Source: Bacteroidota bacterium
GTDB taxonomy: Bacteria; Bacteroidota; Bacteroidia; Chitinophagales; Chitinophagaceae
Direction of reading: 5' to 3'
DNA length: 64,000 bases
NCBI GenBank assembly: GCA_020161435.1
Contig: JAIUNV010000001.1
Coordinates: 558,001 to 622,000, forward strand
Shown here piece after piece: positions 7,897 to 16,571 of this stretch. The translations under genes were made by a program, and so were the position numbers. A model generated the notes under the pieces. It was given only the letters and a program-made list of their open reading frames with translations, made no database searches and had not been told where the DNA came from. Positions within the stretch are counted from its first letter, which is position 1. Each line of letters starts with the position of its first letter.

Positions 7897-9417
7897 ATGA
7901 AACTGCTCAGCCCGGCCATATCCCGACTGGCACGATTGCGCCAAAATGCGATTCAACACTGGATGGACGATCCCGTGGGGGCGCAGCGTGATGTGCTGCA
8001 ACACCTCGTGACCGACGGGCAGTATACCGAGTTTGGCAAACGCTACAAACTCAGCACCACCTTCCGTATCCGCGACTTTAAAGCGGCCGTGCCCATTCAC
8101 GAATACGACGACCTGAAACCCTACATCGAACGCATGATGGCGGGTGAAGACAATGTGCTCTGGAACACGCCGGTAGAGTGGTTTGCCAAAAGCAGCGGCA
8201 CCACCAGCGACCGCAGCAAGTTCATTCCTGTGAGTCAGGAAAGCCTCGATACCAATCATTTTCAGTGCAATAAAGACGTACTCTGGCAGTACTATTTTCA
8301 CTATCCCGAAAGCGACCTGCTCACCGGCAAAGGACTGGTGATTGGTGGCAGTCATCAGATTGCTTCCGTCAACGAAAACATACATTACGGCGATCTGAGT
8401 GCCGTGCTGCTGCAAAATGCTCCCGTGTGGAGCCAGTGGATTAAAACCCCGGAGCTTAGCATAGCCCTCATGGACGAATGGGAAACGAAAATTGAACAGC
8501 TGGCACAAAGCACCATCGTTGAAAATGTAACCAGTGTGAGTGGTGTACCCACCTGGACGCTGGTACTCTTCAAACGCATTTTAGCAATAACGGGGAAAAG
8601 CCGCATGCTCGATGTGTGGCCCAACCTTGAACTATATCTGCATGGCGGCGTATCGTTTACGCCTTATCGTCAGCAGTTTGAGCAACTCATTGGCGGCCCC
8701 ATCCGCTACCTCGAAGTGTACAATGCCAGCGAAGGTTTTTTTGCGGCGCAAAGTCATGAAGACGAAGACGGCATGCTGCTCTATCTGGACCATGGCATTT
8801 TTTATGAGTTCATGCCCATTGAAGAATACGGCAAAGACAACCCGCAAACCGTGGGGCTGAAAGATGTGGAAGTGGGCAAAAATTATGCACCGGTCATTAC
8901 CACCACCGGTGGCCTCTGGCGCTACCTCATTGGCGATACTATTCAGTTTACTTCTACATTTCCATTCAGGGTAAAAGTGAGTGGCCGCCTTAAGCATTTC
9001 ATCAATGCTTTTGGTGAAGAAGTCATCATTGAAAACACCGATCAGGCCATTGCTGCTGCCTGTGCTGCAACCGGTGCAGTTGTTACTGATTACACCGCTG
9101 CACCACTCTATTTTAGTGCCGATAGCAATGGTGCACATGAATGGGCCGTAGAGTTTGCACAATCTCCCGCCGATACCGAGCAATTTGCCAATGTGCTGGA
9201 CGATGCCCTGCGCCACATCAACAGCGATTACGATGCGAAGCGGCATAAAAACATTGCCCTGCGCCGGTTGGTATTGCATGCTGTACCTGCAGGTACTTTT
9301 GCTGCATGGCTGCGCAGCAAAGGCAAGCTTGGTGGCCAACACAAAGTGCCAAGGCTGAGTAATGACAGGAACACGCTGGAGGAGATTCTCATTATTTTTA
9401 ACCAGCATGAAAAATAA
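7897..9417 (+). CDS. GH3-family (auxin-responsive GH3-like) protein
   Basis: A 506-residue member of the GH3 family, acyl-adenylate-forming enzymes best known from plants, where they conjugate jasmonate or auxin to amino acids. Bacterial members, common in Bacteroidota, have unknown substrates. Visible family features are the ATP-binding loop AKSSGTTSDRSKFIPVS, the YNASEGFF segment (adenine binding), and the GLWRYLIGDTIQFTS motif. The start is ATG 7897, just after AGGAAAT; the open frame extends 12 codons further upstream. The downstream DUF3667 gene overlaps its end by 11 bases. Confidence 0.9.
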   Translation: MKLLSPAISRLARLRQNAIQHWMDDPVGAQRDVLQHLVTDGQYTEFGKRYKLSTTFRIRDFKAAVPIHEYDDLKPYIERMMAGEDNVLWNTPVEWFAKSSGTTSDRSKFIPVSQESLDTNHFQCNKDVLWQYYFHYPESDLLTGKGLVIGGSHQIASVNENIHYGDLSAVLLQNAPVWSQWIKTPELSIALMDEWETKIEQLAQSTIVENVTSVSGVPTWTLVLFKRILAITGKSRMLDVWPNLELYLHGGVSFTPYRQQFEQLIGGPIRYLEVYNASEGFFAAQSHEDEDGMLLYLDHGIFYEFMPIEEYGKDNPQTVGLKDVEVGKNYAPVITTTGGLWRYLIGDTIQFTSTFPFRVKVSGRLKHFINAFGEEVIIENTDQAIAAACAATGAVVTDYTAAPLYFSADSNGAHEWAVEFAQSPADTEQFANVLDDALRHINSDYDAKRHKNIALRRLVLHAVPAGTFAAWLRSKGKLGGQHKVPRLSNDRNTLEEILIIFNQHEK

Positions 9418-10255
9418 AACATCCACACACATTTGTAAGGCTTGCAACAATTCCTTTACAGGAAAATACTGTAACCAATGCGGCGAAAAGTTTTTTGATG
9501 AACACAGTAAATCAGTATCGCATCTTGGCGAAGAAGCCTTTCATTTTCTTACACACTTCGAAGGCAGTTTTTTCACAACATTAAAAACAGTCTTCTTCAA
9601 ACCGGGCAAGCTTTCGATTGATTATTGCAACGGCATTCGAAAAAAGTATTTCAAGCCAGTCCCCTTTTTTTTATTCATCGTAGTGCTGTATTTGTTGTTT
9701 CCTCGTTTTCAGGGGCTTAACATGCGGCTGGATACTTATGTAAGTAAAGATTACAATTATCATCATCTGGCACTTGCTGTAGCTAAAAAAAAGTTGATTC
9801 AATACAACGGAGATTATGCTGCCATGGCCGTTGCCTATGATACTAAGTCGGCCAAGCTGGCCAAGCCGTTAATTTTTATCATGATTCCTGTAACTGGCTT
9901 ACTGCTTTTCGGATTTTTCTATAAAAAGCGTGGCTACTATTTCGATCATCTCATTTATGCCACCGAGTTTAATGCACTTTATATTGGTTTTTCTTACCTG
10001 ATAATGCCACTATTAATGGTTGCGATAAGCAGCGCTTACCCTTCAACCGTTTCATTTTTTGCCGACGATGGACCTGGCTGGCTGCTTTCCAATTGTATCA
10101 TGTGTGTTTATCTGGTTGTAGCCTTTCGGCGGTTTTATAGTTTGAAATGGATGGTGGCCTTGCCTTTGGCATTGCTCTTCTTTGCATGCTACCTGCTTCT
10201 GCTAGGATATTTTTATAAAATGGTATTGTATTATTGCGTGATGTTCTTAATCTGA
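9407..10255 (+). CDS. DUF3667 zinc-ribbon membrane protein
   Basis: A 282-residue protein starting inside the last codons of the GH3-family gene (11-base overlap). The N-terminus carries a zinc-ribbon-like C-x2-C...C-x2-C at residues 10, 13, 22 and 25 (CKAC...CNQC). Next comes the DUF3667 segment (FHFLTHFEGSFFTTLKTVFF, KPGKLSIDYCNGIRKKYFKP), and then about five hydrophobic helices. Function unknown; DUF3667 proteins are common in Bacteroidota. The short overlap suggests co-transcription with the GH3 gene. Confidence 0.85.
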   Translation: MKNKTSTHICKACNNSFTGKYCNQCGEKFFDEHSKSVSHLGEEAFHFLTHFEGSFFTTLKTVFFKPGKLSIDYCNGIRKKYFKPVPFFLFIVVLYLLFPRFQGLNMRLDTYVSKDYNYHHLALAVAKKKLIQYNGDYAAMAVAYDTKSAKLAKPLIFIMIPVTGLLLFGFFYKKRGYYFDHLIYATEFNALYIGFSYLIMPLLMVAISSAYPSTVSFFADDGPGWLLSNCIMCVYLVVAFRRFYSLKWMVALPLALLFFACYLLLLGYFYKMVLYYCVMFLI

Positions 10256-10272
10256 TAAATCAACCTACTCGT

Positions 10273-11028
10273 ATGAAACTACTCGACAATAAAGTGGCCA
10301 TTGTAACCGGCGCCGCCCGGGGCATTGGCGAAGGCATCGCCATCAAATTTGCAGAACAAGGTGCACATGTTGCCTTTACCTACGTAAGCGACAGCAGTGC
10401 CGAAAAAGCCGCAGCCCTCGAAGCAAAGCTGCAGGCCATGGGTGTAAAAGCAAAAGCCTACCAAAGTAATGCCGGCGATTTTGCTGCCTGCGAAAAACTG
10501 GTGAATGATGTGCTGGCTGAATTTGGCACCGTTGATATTTTGGTGAACAATGCCGGCATTAGCAAAGACAACCTGCTGATGCGCATGACGCCAGAGCAGT
10601 GGGAGCAGGTGATTCAGACCAACCTGAATAGCGTGTTTTACATGACCAAGCAAGTGATTAAGCCGATGATGAAAGCCCGCAGTGGCAGCATCATCAACAT
10701 GAGCAGTGTGATTGGTGAAATGGGCAATGCCGGACAAGGCAGCTATGCCGCTTCAAAAGCCGGCGTGATTGGTTTTACCAAAAGCGTAGCCAAAGAACTG
10801 GGCAGCCGAAACATTCGTTGCAATGCCATTGCCCCGGGCTTTGTAGAAACCGATATGACCAGCTACCTCAAAGAAGGAGAAGCTGCTGACAAATACAAAG
10901 CCGGTATTCCTCTGGGCCGCTTTGGTACGGCAGAAGACATTGCCAATGTAACGGTGTTTCTGGCCAGCGACATGGGCAGCTATGTAACCGGTCAGGTGAT
11001 TAGTGCCTGCGGCGGATTGAACATTTAG
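10273..11028 (+). CDS. fabG: 3-oxoacyl-ACP reductase FabG
   Basis: An NADPH-dependent short-chain dehydrogenase that reduces 3-oxoacyl-ACP in fatty acid elongation. The 251 residues start at ATG 10273 (MKLLDNKVAIVTG). The cofactor motif TGAARGIGEG is at residues 12-21, NNAG at 92-95, and the catalytic Ser145, Tyr158 and Lys162 (SYAASK) are present. The C-terminal SYVTGQVISACGGLNI is the canonical FabG end. The 17-base gap from the DUF3667 gene may still allow read-through. A paralogous SDR role cannot be excluded. Confidence 0.93.
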   Translation: MKLLDNKVAIVTGAARGIGEGIAIKFAEQGAHVAFTYVSDSSAEKAAALEAKLQAMGVKAKAYQSNAGDFAACEKLVNDVLAEFGTVDILVNNAGISKDNLLMRMTPEQWEQVIQTNLNSVFYMTKQVIKPMMKARSGSIINMSSVIGEMGNAGQGSYAASKAGVIGFTKSVAKELGSRNIRCNAIAPGFVETDMTSYLKEGEAADKYKAGIPLGRFGTAEDIANVTVFLASDMGSYVTGQVISACGGLNI

Positions 11029-11121
11029 CGACGACGTTTTTTTAATATATCCATCAGCATATCAGGCACCCGAACCTTGGTGAATGATATGCTGATTTTT
11101 TTACCCCCAAGCAAAACAACT

Positions 11122-13053
11122 ATGAAGCGAAAGATGATGCGGATGACAAGCCTGTGGAGCATGCTGCTGTGCCTGCTGGCAACAACAGCAATGGCACAAA
11201 ACAGTGGTAGTACTGTTGTGCATACGTTCAGTAAAAAAACGATTATAACCGATCCTTCCAAAGGAGAGAACAACTATAAAACATGGGGCGTATTTCCCAA
11301 AGCATCAGCTGCTGTACGCCGCATGACCTTACAGCTCACACTGGGTTCTCCTGACGAAATGCCCACAGCCCATTGGGATTATTGTGATGTTATCAGCATT
11401 CGCAGAAAAGGCGGTGTGCATGGCGAAGACAAACACATAGAAATAGGCAGAATGCTTACTCCCTATGGCAGCATCTTTGGCAAGGGCTGGCAATGGATGT
11501 GGGAAGTTGATGTGACCGATTTTCAGCACTTACTTCGGGATAGTGTAGAGATTGAATACCTGCACACGGGCTATGAGCCCAATACTGTTGGCTGGGCATT
11601 GACGCTGGATGTAGCCGTGCAATTTGGGCCTTCTATTGCACCACTGCTGGGTATGCAACCCTTGTGGAATGGCAAGTTTAAATATGGTGATAGCACAGCG
11701 CCATTTGCTGCTGCTGTAATGCCTGTACGTTATACTGCTCCGGCACAAACTGCTTTCAGCCGTGTACGCATTCAGCATACCGGGCATGGGGCCGACAAAC
11801 CCCGCAACTGCAGTGAGTTTTGTAGCCGCTGGCGGCAAATTTTGCACGATGGAAAACTGGCAGACAAACGTGACATGTGGAAGGAGTGCAGCGATAATGC
11901 CTTGTACCCGCAAGGCGGTACCTGGATATATGACCGTGCCTACTGGTGTCCCGGCGATTTGCAACGTCCTGACGTGATTGATATGCCTGCTAAAGCAGGA
12001 ACACATCAGGTGGACTTACAAATGGAACCGTACACAGCTACGGGCAATGTGCAAGCGTATGAGCACATTGGTTCATACCTGTTTTATTATGGCCAGCCTA
12101 CGCATCAGCAAGATGTATTGCTGGAAGACATTGTAGCACCATCCAACAAGCAGGCATTTACCCGCTACAATCCTGCTATCAACAATGCTACCATCATTGT
12201 ACGCAATGTGGGTAGCCAGGCATTGAAGTCTTTGACCATTGTATATGGTACGGTTGGCGCTGCCCAAAAAACCTATCAGTGGAAAGGCTTGCTGCCGTTT
12301 AACCAAACAGTGATGATAGCATTGCCTGGCGCAGTGGATATGTTGGCGAAGGATAACCAGTTTACAGTTATGCTGAGCCAGCCCAATGGCAAAGCCGATG
12401 CATGGCCTGCCGATAACAGCCTTACCACTACCTACAAAGCACCCATTACATTACCCAATGTGTTTGTATTGAAATACAAAACGAACAACCGGCCTGCTGA
12501 TAATTTTATTGCACTGCACAATGCTGCCGGAGAAAAGCAGTTTGAAAAACTGCCAACCAGCACGGTAGCCAATACAGAGCACAACGATACCATTTCGCTG
12601 GCAGCTGGTTATCATCGGTTGCAATTGACAGATACCTCGGGCAATGGATTGCAGTTTTGGGCACAGCCGCAACAGGGCGATGGTTTCCTGCGGTTGTACG
12701 ATACCACTGGTCGTTTGCTGTACGTGTTTGAAAGCGATTGTGGTGCCGGCGAAGCGTTGAGCTTTTATGCATCGCCCCAATACAAGCCCGATACGGTAAA
12801 TATTCAGGCCGCATTTTCTATGTTCCCCCGCCGCACCAAAGACAATATTCAACTGGACATAGAACTCAGTACTTCCGCTAAAGTTGAGGTGAAGATTACC
12901 GTAGATGGCATTTTGCATCAACTGCATGAATACCGCTCCATTCGCAATGGCAAGTTTACGTACAGCCTGCTTTCATTGCCACAAGGAAGGTTTGTAGTAG
13001 ACGTGTATGTAAACGATGTACGCAAGTTTACCGGCCGTGTCAACCGGGATTGA
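11122..13053 (+). CDS. Secreted PNGase F-like peptide-N-glycosidase
   Basis: A 643-residue secreted protein. The signal peptide is residues 1-25 (cleavage after TTAMA, before QNSG). The region after it matches PNGase F, the enzyme that removes N-glycans from asparagine. Visible matches are HWDYCDVISI (with the Asp of the active site), the EYLHTGYEP region, and the segment CSRWRQILHDG...ALYPQGGTWIYDRAYWCPG. The C-terminal ~80 residues end in LSLPQGRFVVDVYVNDVRKFTGRVNRD-like strands, resembling a type IX secretion sorting domain. It is longer than PNGase F itself (about 310 mature residues), with extra C-terminal beta-domains. The start is ATG 11122, chosen because it begins the signal peptide. 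Confidence 0.85.
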   Translation: MKRKMMRMTSLWSMLLCLLATTAMAQNSGSTVVHTFSKKTIITDPSKGENNYKTWGVFPKASAAVRRMTLQLTLGSPDEMPTAHWDYCDVISIRRKGGVHGEDKHIEIGRMLTPYGSIFGKGWQWMWEVDVTDFQHLLRDSVEIEYLHTGYEPNTVGWALTLDVAVQFGPSIAPLLGMQPLWNGKFKYGDSTAPFAAAVMPVRYTAPAQTAFSRVRIQHTGHGADKPRNCSEFCSRWRQILHDGKLADKRDMWKECSDNALYPQGGTWIYDRAYWCPGDLQRPDVIDMPAKAGTHQVDLQMEPYTATGNVQAYEHIGSYLFYYGQPTHQQDVLLEDIVAPSNKQAFTRYNPAINNATIIVRNVGSQALKSLTIVYGTVGAAQKTYQWKGLLPFNQTVMIALPGAVDMLAKDNQFTVMLSQPNGKADAWPADNSLTTTYKAPITLPNVFVLKYKTNNRPADNFIALHNAAGEKQFEKLPTSTVANTEHNDTISLAAGYHRLQLTDTSGNGLQFWAQPQQGDGFLRLYDTTGRLLYVFESDCGAGEALSFYASPQYKPDTVNIQAAFSMFPRRTKDNIQLDIELSTSAKVEVKITVDGILHQLHEYRSIRNGKFTYSLLSLPQGRFVVDVYVNDVRKFTGRVNRD

Positions 13054-13065
13054 GTTATTTAACGA

Positions 13066-13105
13066 CAACAAAAAAGCGCCAGCAATTGCCGGCGCTTTTT
13101 TGTTG
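13066..13105. terminator. Bidirectional rho-independent terminator
   Basis: A perfect 15-bp inverted repeat: CAACAAAAAAGCGCC and GGCGCTTTTTTGTTG around a 10-base loop. A/T-runs lie on both sides, so it can stop the convergent PNGase-like (+) and 810-residue (-) genes. Confidence 0.92.
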
Positions 13106-13121
13106 ATGTATCAGCGAATGC

Positions 13122-15554
13122 TTATTTCGATCTTACTGCAAAATCTCTCAGGTAACTACAACGGGTGTAGGCGAATTGGTAAAACTTCGTGCTGCCAAAT
13201 TCCTTTTTGAAATTGGCAAACATGGCATTGTTCGCAAACTTTCGTAGAAACACTTTCATGTTGGCTTCGTACGCATCATAGTTATTCCAGTCGTAGTCGG
13301 GCCGGGCTATCTGGCGCTGGGCACATTTGGCTGCCAGGAAATATGCCGCTGCTTTAAACTCTTTGTCGGGGCTGAGTTCGTAAGCCTTCAGGTAATAATT
13401 TTTCGCAGTGTGTACGGCATAATATTCCTTCTCCCAGGCGGCATCATATTTTCCGCTGTTCCAATTACTATTAGGACGGTTGTATGCCATCAGCATCCAG
13501 CTATTGCCATAGTAGCTCATGTTGTACAAGCCATTGGCTAACTGATAATACAGTTTACTCTTAACAGCATTGCTGCTGGCAGTGTCAATGGCTTGTTGCA
13601 GACGCAGCATTTTTTCTGCAAAAGCCAGTTTGCTCATGGGCTTGGCCAATGGTTTTTCGTATCGCTGCCAATCGTTCAGGTAATCATGAAATGGGTTGAC
13701 ATTGAGCAATGTCGTTTTATACGTTTTGTAGTTATACTGTTCGCTGGTAAGCAAGCTGGGTTTATGTTGTTTTTTGAGCCAGTCAATGGCTTTGGCAAAA
13801 TCAAACTCCCGCAAATACGTAGTGCCCAGCATATCCGTTACTGCATCTTTTGTAACTGAGTTATTGCTCATTAAAAATGCATCGTAGGCCGTAGCAGGTG
13901 TATTGTTGAGATAATCGTACAAAGCAATGATATCGGGTGTGTTGAGTTTGTTTTGCAAAAACTCGATGGCATTGGCAGTGTAACCGTAATAGGTGTAGCC
14001 GCTGCTATCGGGCTTCAACGCTTTGTCTGCAAGGCCGTATGCCAGCACGGTTTTGTATAAGTCTCCTTGCTGATAATAAGCCGGCGCAATCACCTGCGCC
14101 ATCAGGTTGCGGTAAAACATACCGAACTCAGCACTTTGTTCTGCCTGCTGTTGTAACCATTTTAATTGTGGCAGCAATGCGTTTTCGTTACTGCTATTCA
14201 TTGCTTGCAAAGAAGCCGTTTGAATCAACAGGCCTACCATTTGTTGTTGGTCTTTCACTGCATTGCTGGCAGGCATTGCTTTGGCTTTGGCCAGCCAGTT
14301 GTTGGCAGCAGTTACATCTTTGCGCATATAGTGCAAATACGCTGTTGCAGTGGCAAATGCACTTTGATGATTGGTTGGAGGATTACTACCCATTTTTTCT
14401 AGCAAAGCAATCAGGTCTTGCACATGTGTATCGCTGAGTGCCGCAGTGTCCTTTTCGTTCCAGCTGTAGTAAAATGCTTTGCTGCCGGGTTGCTTGTCGA
14501 GCATGGGAGTGAGAAAGCGTTCTTCCACTTTGTTGATTTCACGCAGCACCAACAGGGGTAGTAGTTCACACTGCGGGTCTAGCTGGTATACTTTTTCAAT
14601 TACGGGCAAATGATAATCGTATCCCCACAAGCCAAACATGGCAGCCATCATGGCTTGCTCTTTGGGAGTGCGGGCAACGCTGCAATAGCTATTCAGCAAA
14701 CTGATGTTGCACTGATCTGTTGCCCACAAAAAACCGAGGAACACGGCTTTGCGGTGCTTGGGTGCTGTTTGTGCAAATGTTTTGCTGAACGCATACGCCG
14801 CTTCTTTGCCCTTACCAGTTTTAAACTGTGCACCGGCACTGTAACTAAGCGCCATGGTTTTTACCGCAGTTGTATTGTTATCGTCAAAACCTTCGGCATA
14901 CCAACGGGTACAATCATTGAAACGATTGTTGTAAAACGCCAATTTGCAACGTAAAAAAGCATACTTGTTTTTCAGGAATGCATCTGTTGTTTTTTGCCAG
15001 GCGGCAGTTGCCTGATTGATGTATTGATTGATGCCTGCACTGTCTCTTTTTGGTCCATCACTCCATGGGTCGGGCGATACACATATCGGCTCTACCGCTT
15101 TTGCCAACAACAGGTATTGTACTGCTTCCGTTTTCTTTTGCTGCAGTAGTTGCATGGCCATGCTGTTGCGTTTGAGTGCCGGTGCAATAGTGGCCGCTGG
15201 TTGACGCATAGCAGCTTGCAATTGCTTCACTTCGTTTACACTGCGGTTGTACACAAAATCAACCACATCTTTTTTGCTGGCACCGGGTACATAGGTTTGC
15301 CATTCTGCTATCAATGCATCATTGATAAAAGCAGTGGAATCTTCGGTGTAATCCCAATCGTCGTAGAACGTGAGCAGATTGGTGTAGAAGTACGGTTTAC
15401 TGGGGCCGATGTCTACCAAAGCTTTGCTGTAAAAGCTGGTGAAGTAATCATAGGGGTCCATCATGGGGCCACAGCCAATGATGTTTTGCGGAAAACTAAT
15501 GAGGCCGCTAATGAAGGAAGCGAGTATAAAAACTTTCAAGCGTGGGTATTGCAT
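13122..15554 (-). CDS. Large putative lipoprotein, helical-repeat-like, unknown function
   Basis: An 810-residue protein from ATG 15554; the open frame allows seven more residues. The N-terminus is hydrophobic (VFILASFISGLISF) and ends in a lipobox-like IIGC. The body is rich in Ala, Tyr, Lys and Leu, with repeated helix pairs of TPR/Sel1-like character (for example KSKLYYQLANGLYNMSYYGNSW, then KNYYLKAYELSPDKEFKAAAYFLAAKCAQ). No named domain was recognised. Its start lies inside the 3' end of the next upstream gene (47-base overlap), so the two are translationally coupled and probably work together. Confidence 0.75.
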   Translation of the reverse strand: MQYPRLKVFILASFISGLISFPQNIIGCGPMMDPYDYFTSFYSKALVDIGPSKPYFYTNLLTFYDDWDYTEDSTAFINDALIAEWQTYVPGASKKDVVDFVYNRSVNEVKQLQAAMRQPAATIAPALKRNSMAMQLLQQKKTEAVQYLLLAKAVEPICVSPDPWSDGPKRDSAGINQYINQATAAWQKTTDAFLKNKYAFLRCKLAFYNNRFNDCTRWYAEGFDDNNTTAVKTMALSYSAGAQFKTGKGKEAAYAFSKTFAQTAPKHRKAVFLGFLWATDQCNISLLNSYCSVARTPKEQAMMAAMFGLWGYDYHLPVIEKVYQLDPQCELLPLLVLREINKVEERFLTPMLDKQPGSKAFYYSWNEKDTAALSDTHVQDLIALLEKMGSNPPTNHQSAFATATAYLHYMRKDVTAANNWLAKAKAMPASNAVKDQQQMVGLLIQTASLQAMNSSNENALLPQLKWLQQQAEQSAEFGMFYRNLMAQVIAPAYYQQGDLYKTVLAYGLADKALKPDSSGYTYYGYTANAIEFLQNKLNTPDIIALYDYLNNTPATAYDAFLMSNNSVTKDAVTDMLGTTYLREFDFAKAIDWLKKQHKPSLLTSEQYNYKTYKTTLLNVNPFHDYLNDWQRYEKPLAKPMSKLAFAEKMLRLQQAIDTASSNAVKSKLYYQLANGLYNMSYYGNSWMLMAYNRPNSNWNSGKYDAAWEKEYYAVHTAKNYYLKAYELSPDKEFKAAAYFLAAKCAQRQIARPDYDWNNYDAYEANMKVFLRKFANNAMFANFKKEFGSTKFYQFAYTRCSYLRDFAVRSK

Positions 15555-16548
15555 ATTGCTGAAGCGATTTGGCATCTAAATGATAGAGAATAATATTGCG
15601 GTTGTCGGGTTTCAGTTGCGATTGCAGGTGGCTGATGACTTGCTCAATACTTTCCTGAGGAGAGCTTTCGTAGCGTAACCAATCCCCTTGTTTAAAGGTA
15701 TAGCCATTGATGGTTGTATCGCGGCTGCAGCGCCATTTTTTTTCAGCATCTAAGGGCAGTTGTAACGCATGGGCATGTATGAGCCCTTTGTATTGGTTGC
15801 CTTCAAACCACACCCACCAACTGAATATAGGCAGGGCAATATCCAATGGCAATGGGTACTCATTTAAACGGCTGGTGTATTGTTTCAGCGTAGCCGGATC
15901 GATAATGGAATTTTGCGTAGCGGGTTGTTGCAGGTTGCCCATGTTGTAGCACATCAGCAGGCCACGGTCGGCGGGTGGTATGCCGGCTTCCTGCGTGTAT
16001 TTTACCTGATGCAAACGAATGGTGACGGACAATCTTTTTCCCTGAAAGAAACTGGTTTTGCGGAGCTGTTTCAGCAGCAAAAAATACCGGTCTTTGGTGC
16101 TGGCGGTCCAGTCACAATCCAGCTGAATTTCTGCAGGCATTGGCAGCTTATTGTTTTCCGTAATGCTGCTGATGAGTTTGGGAATATTCCTGCCCAAATT
16201 GTCAATGTCTTTTGGGGTGGCTTTTTGCAATGTTTCATTGGTGATGAATACCACGGGCACATATTGCTGCTGCGTTGGAAAAGCTGCTGCAAAATTTATT
16301 TTGGCCACTGGAAGCGGTTGATGCGTCGGCTCGTCCCAAGCCACATCAAACAGTTTGATGTACAGCTTTTCCGTCCGCAATCGTTGCAGCGCATTGCGTT
16401 CAGTGCTGTCCAATGCAAACCGACTTTTCCAATAATAAAACCCACGATGCACGGTAGGTGCGTCGTGGGTGCTGCATGAAAGCACGGTCAATGCTATGGC
16501 TATCAAAAAGAAATATCGCTGTATCACAAAGGCTAAGTAAATCAGCAA
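15508..16548 (-). CDS. Putative lipoprotein with TIM-barrel-like (DUF3142-like) features
   Basis: 346 residues. The N-terminus has a hydrophobic helix ending in the lipobox LTVLSC (Cys25). The segments LYIKLFDVAWDEP, EIQLDCDWTAST and GKRLSVTIRLHQV resemble the beta-strand ends of a TIM-barrel, glycosidase-like fold as in DUF3142. That assignment is tentative. It is translated just ahead of, and overlapping with, the 810-residue lipoprotein-like gene. The first in-frame ATG gives a plausible signal sequence; later ATGs would remove it. Confidence 0.7.
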   Translation of the reverse strand: MLIYLAFVIQRYFFLIAIALTVLSCSTHDAPTVHRGFYYWKSRFALDSTERNALQRLRTEKLYIKLFDVAWDEPTHQPLPVAKINFAAAFPTQQQYVPVVFITNETLQKATPKDIDNLGRNIPKLISSITENNKLPMPAEIQLDCDWTASTKDRYFLLLKQLRKTSFFQGKRLSVTIRLHQVKYTQEAGIPPADRGLLMCYNMGNLQQPATQNSIIDPATLKQYTSRLNEYPLPLDIALPIFSWWVWFEGNQYKGLIHAHALQLPLDAEKKWRCSRDTTINGYTFKQGDWLRYESSPQESIEQVISHLQSQLKPDNRNIILYHLDAKSLQQYAIPTLESFYTRFLH

Positions 16549-16571
16549 TCAGATATCATACTTCAGAAATT

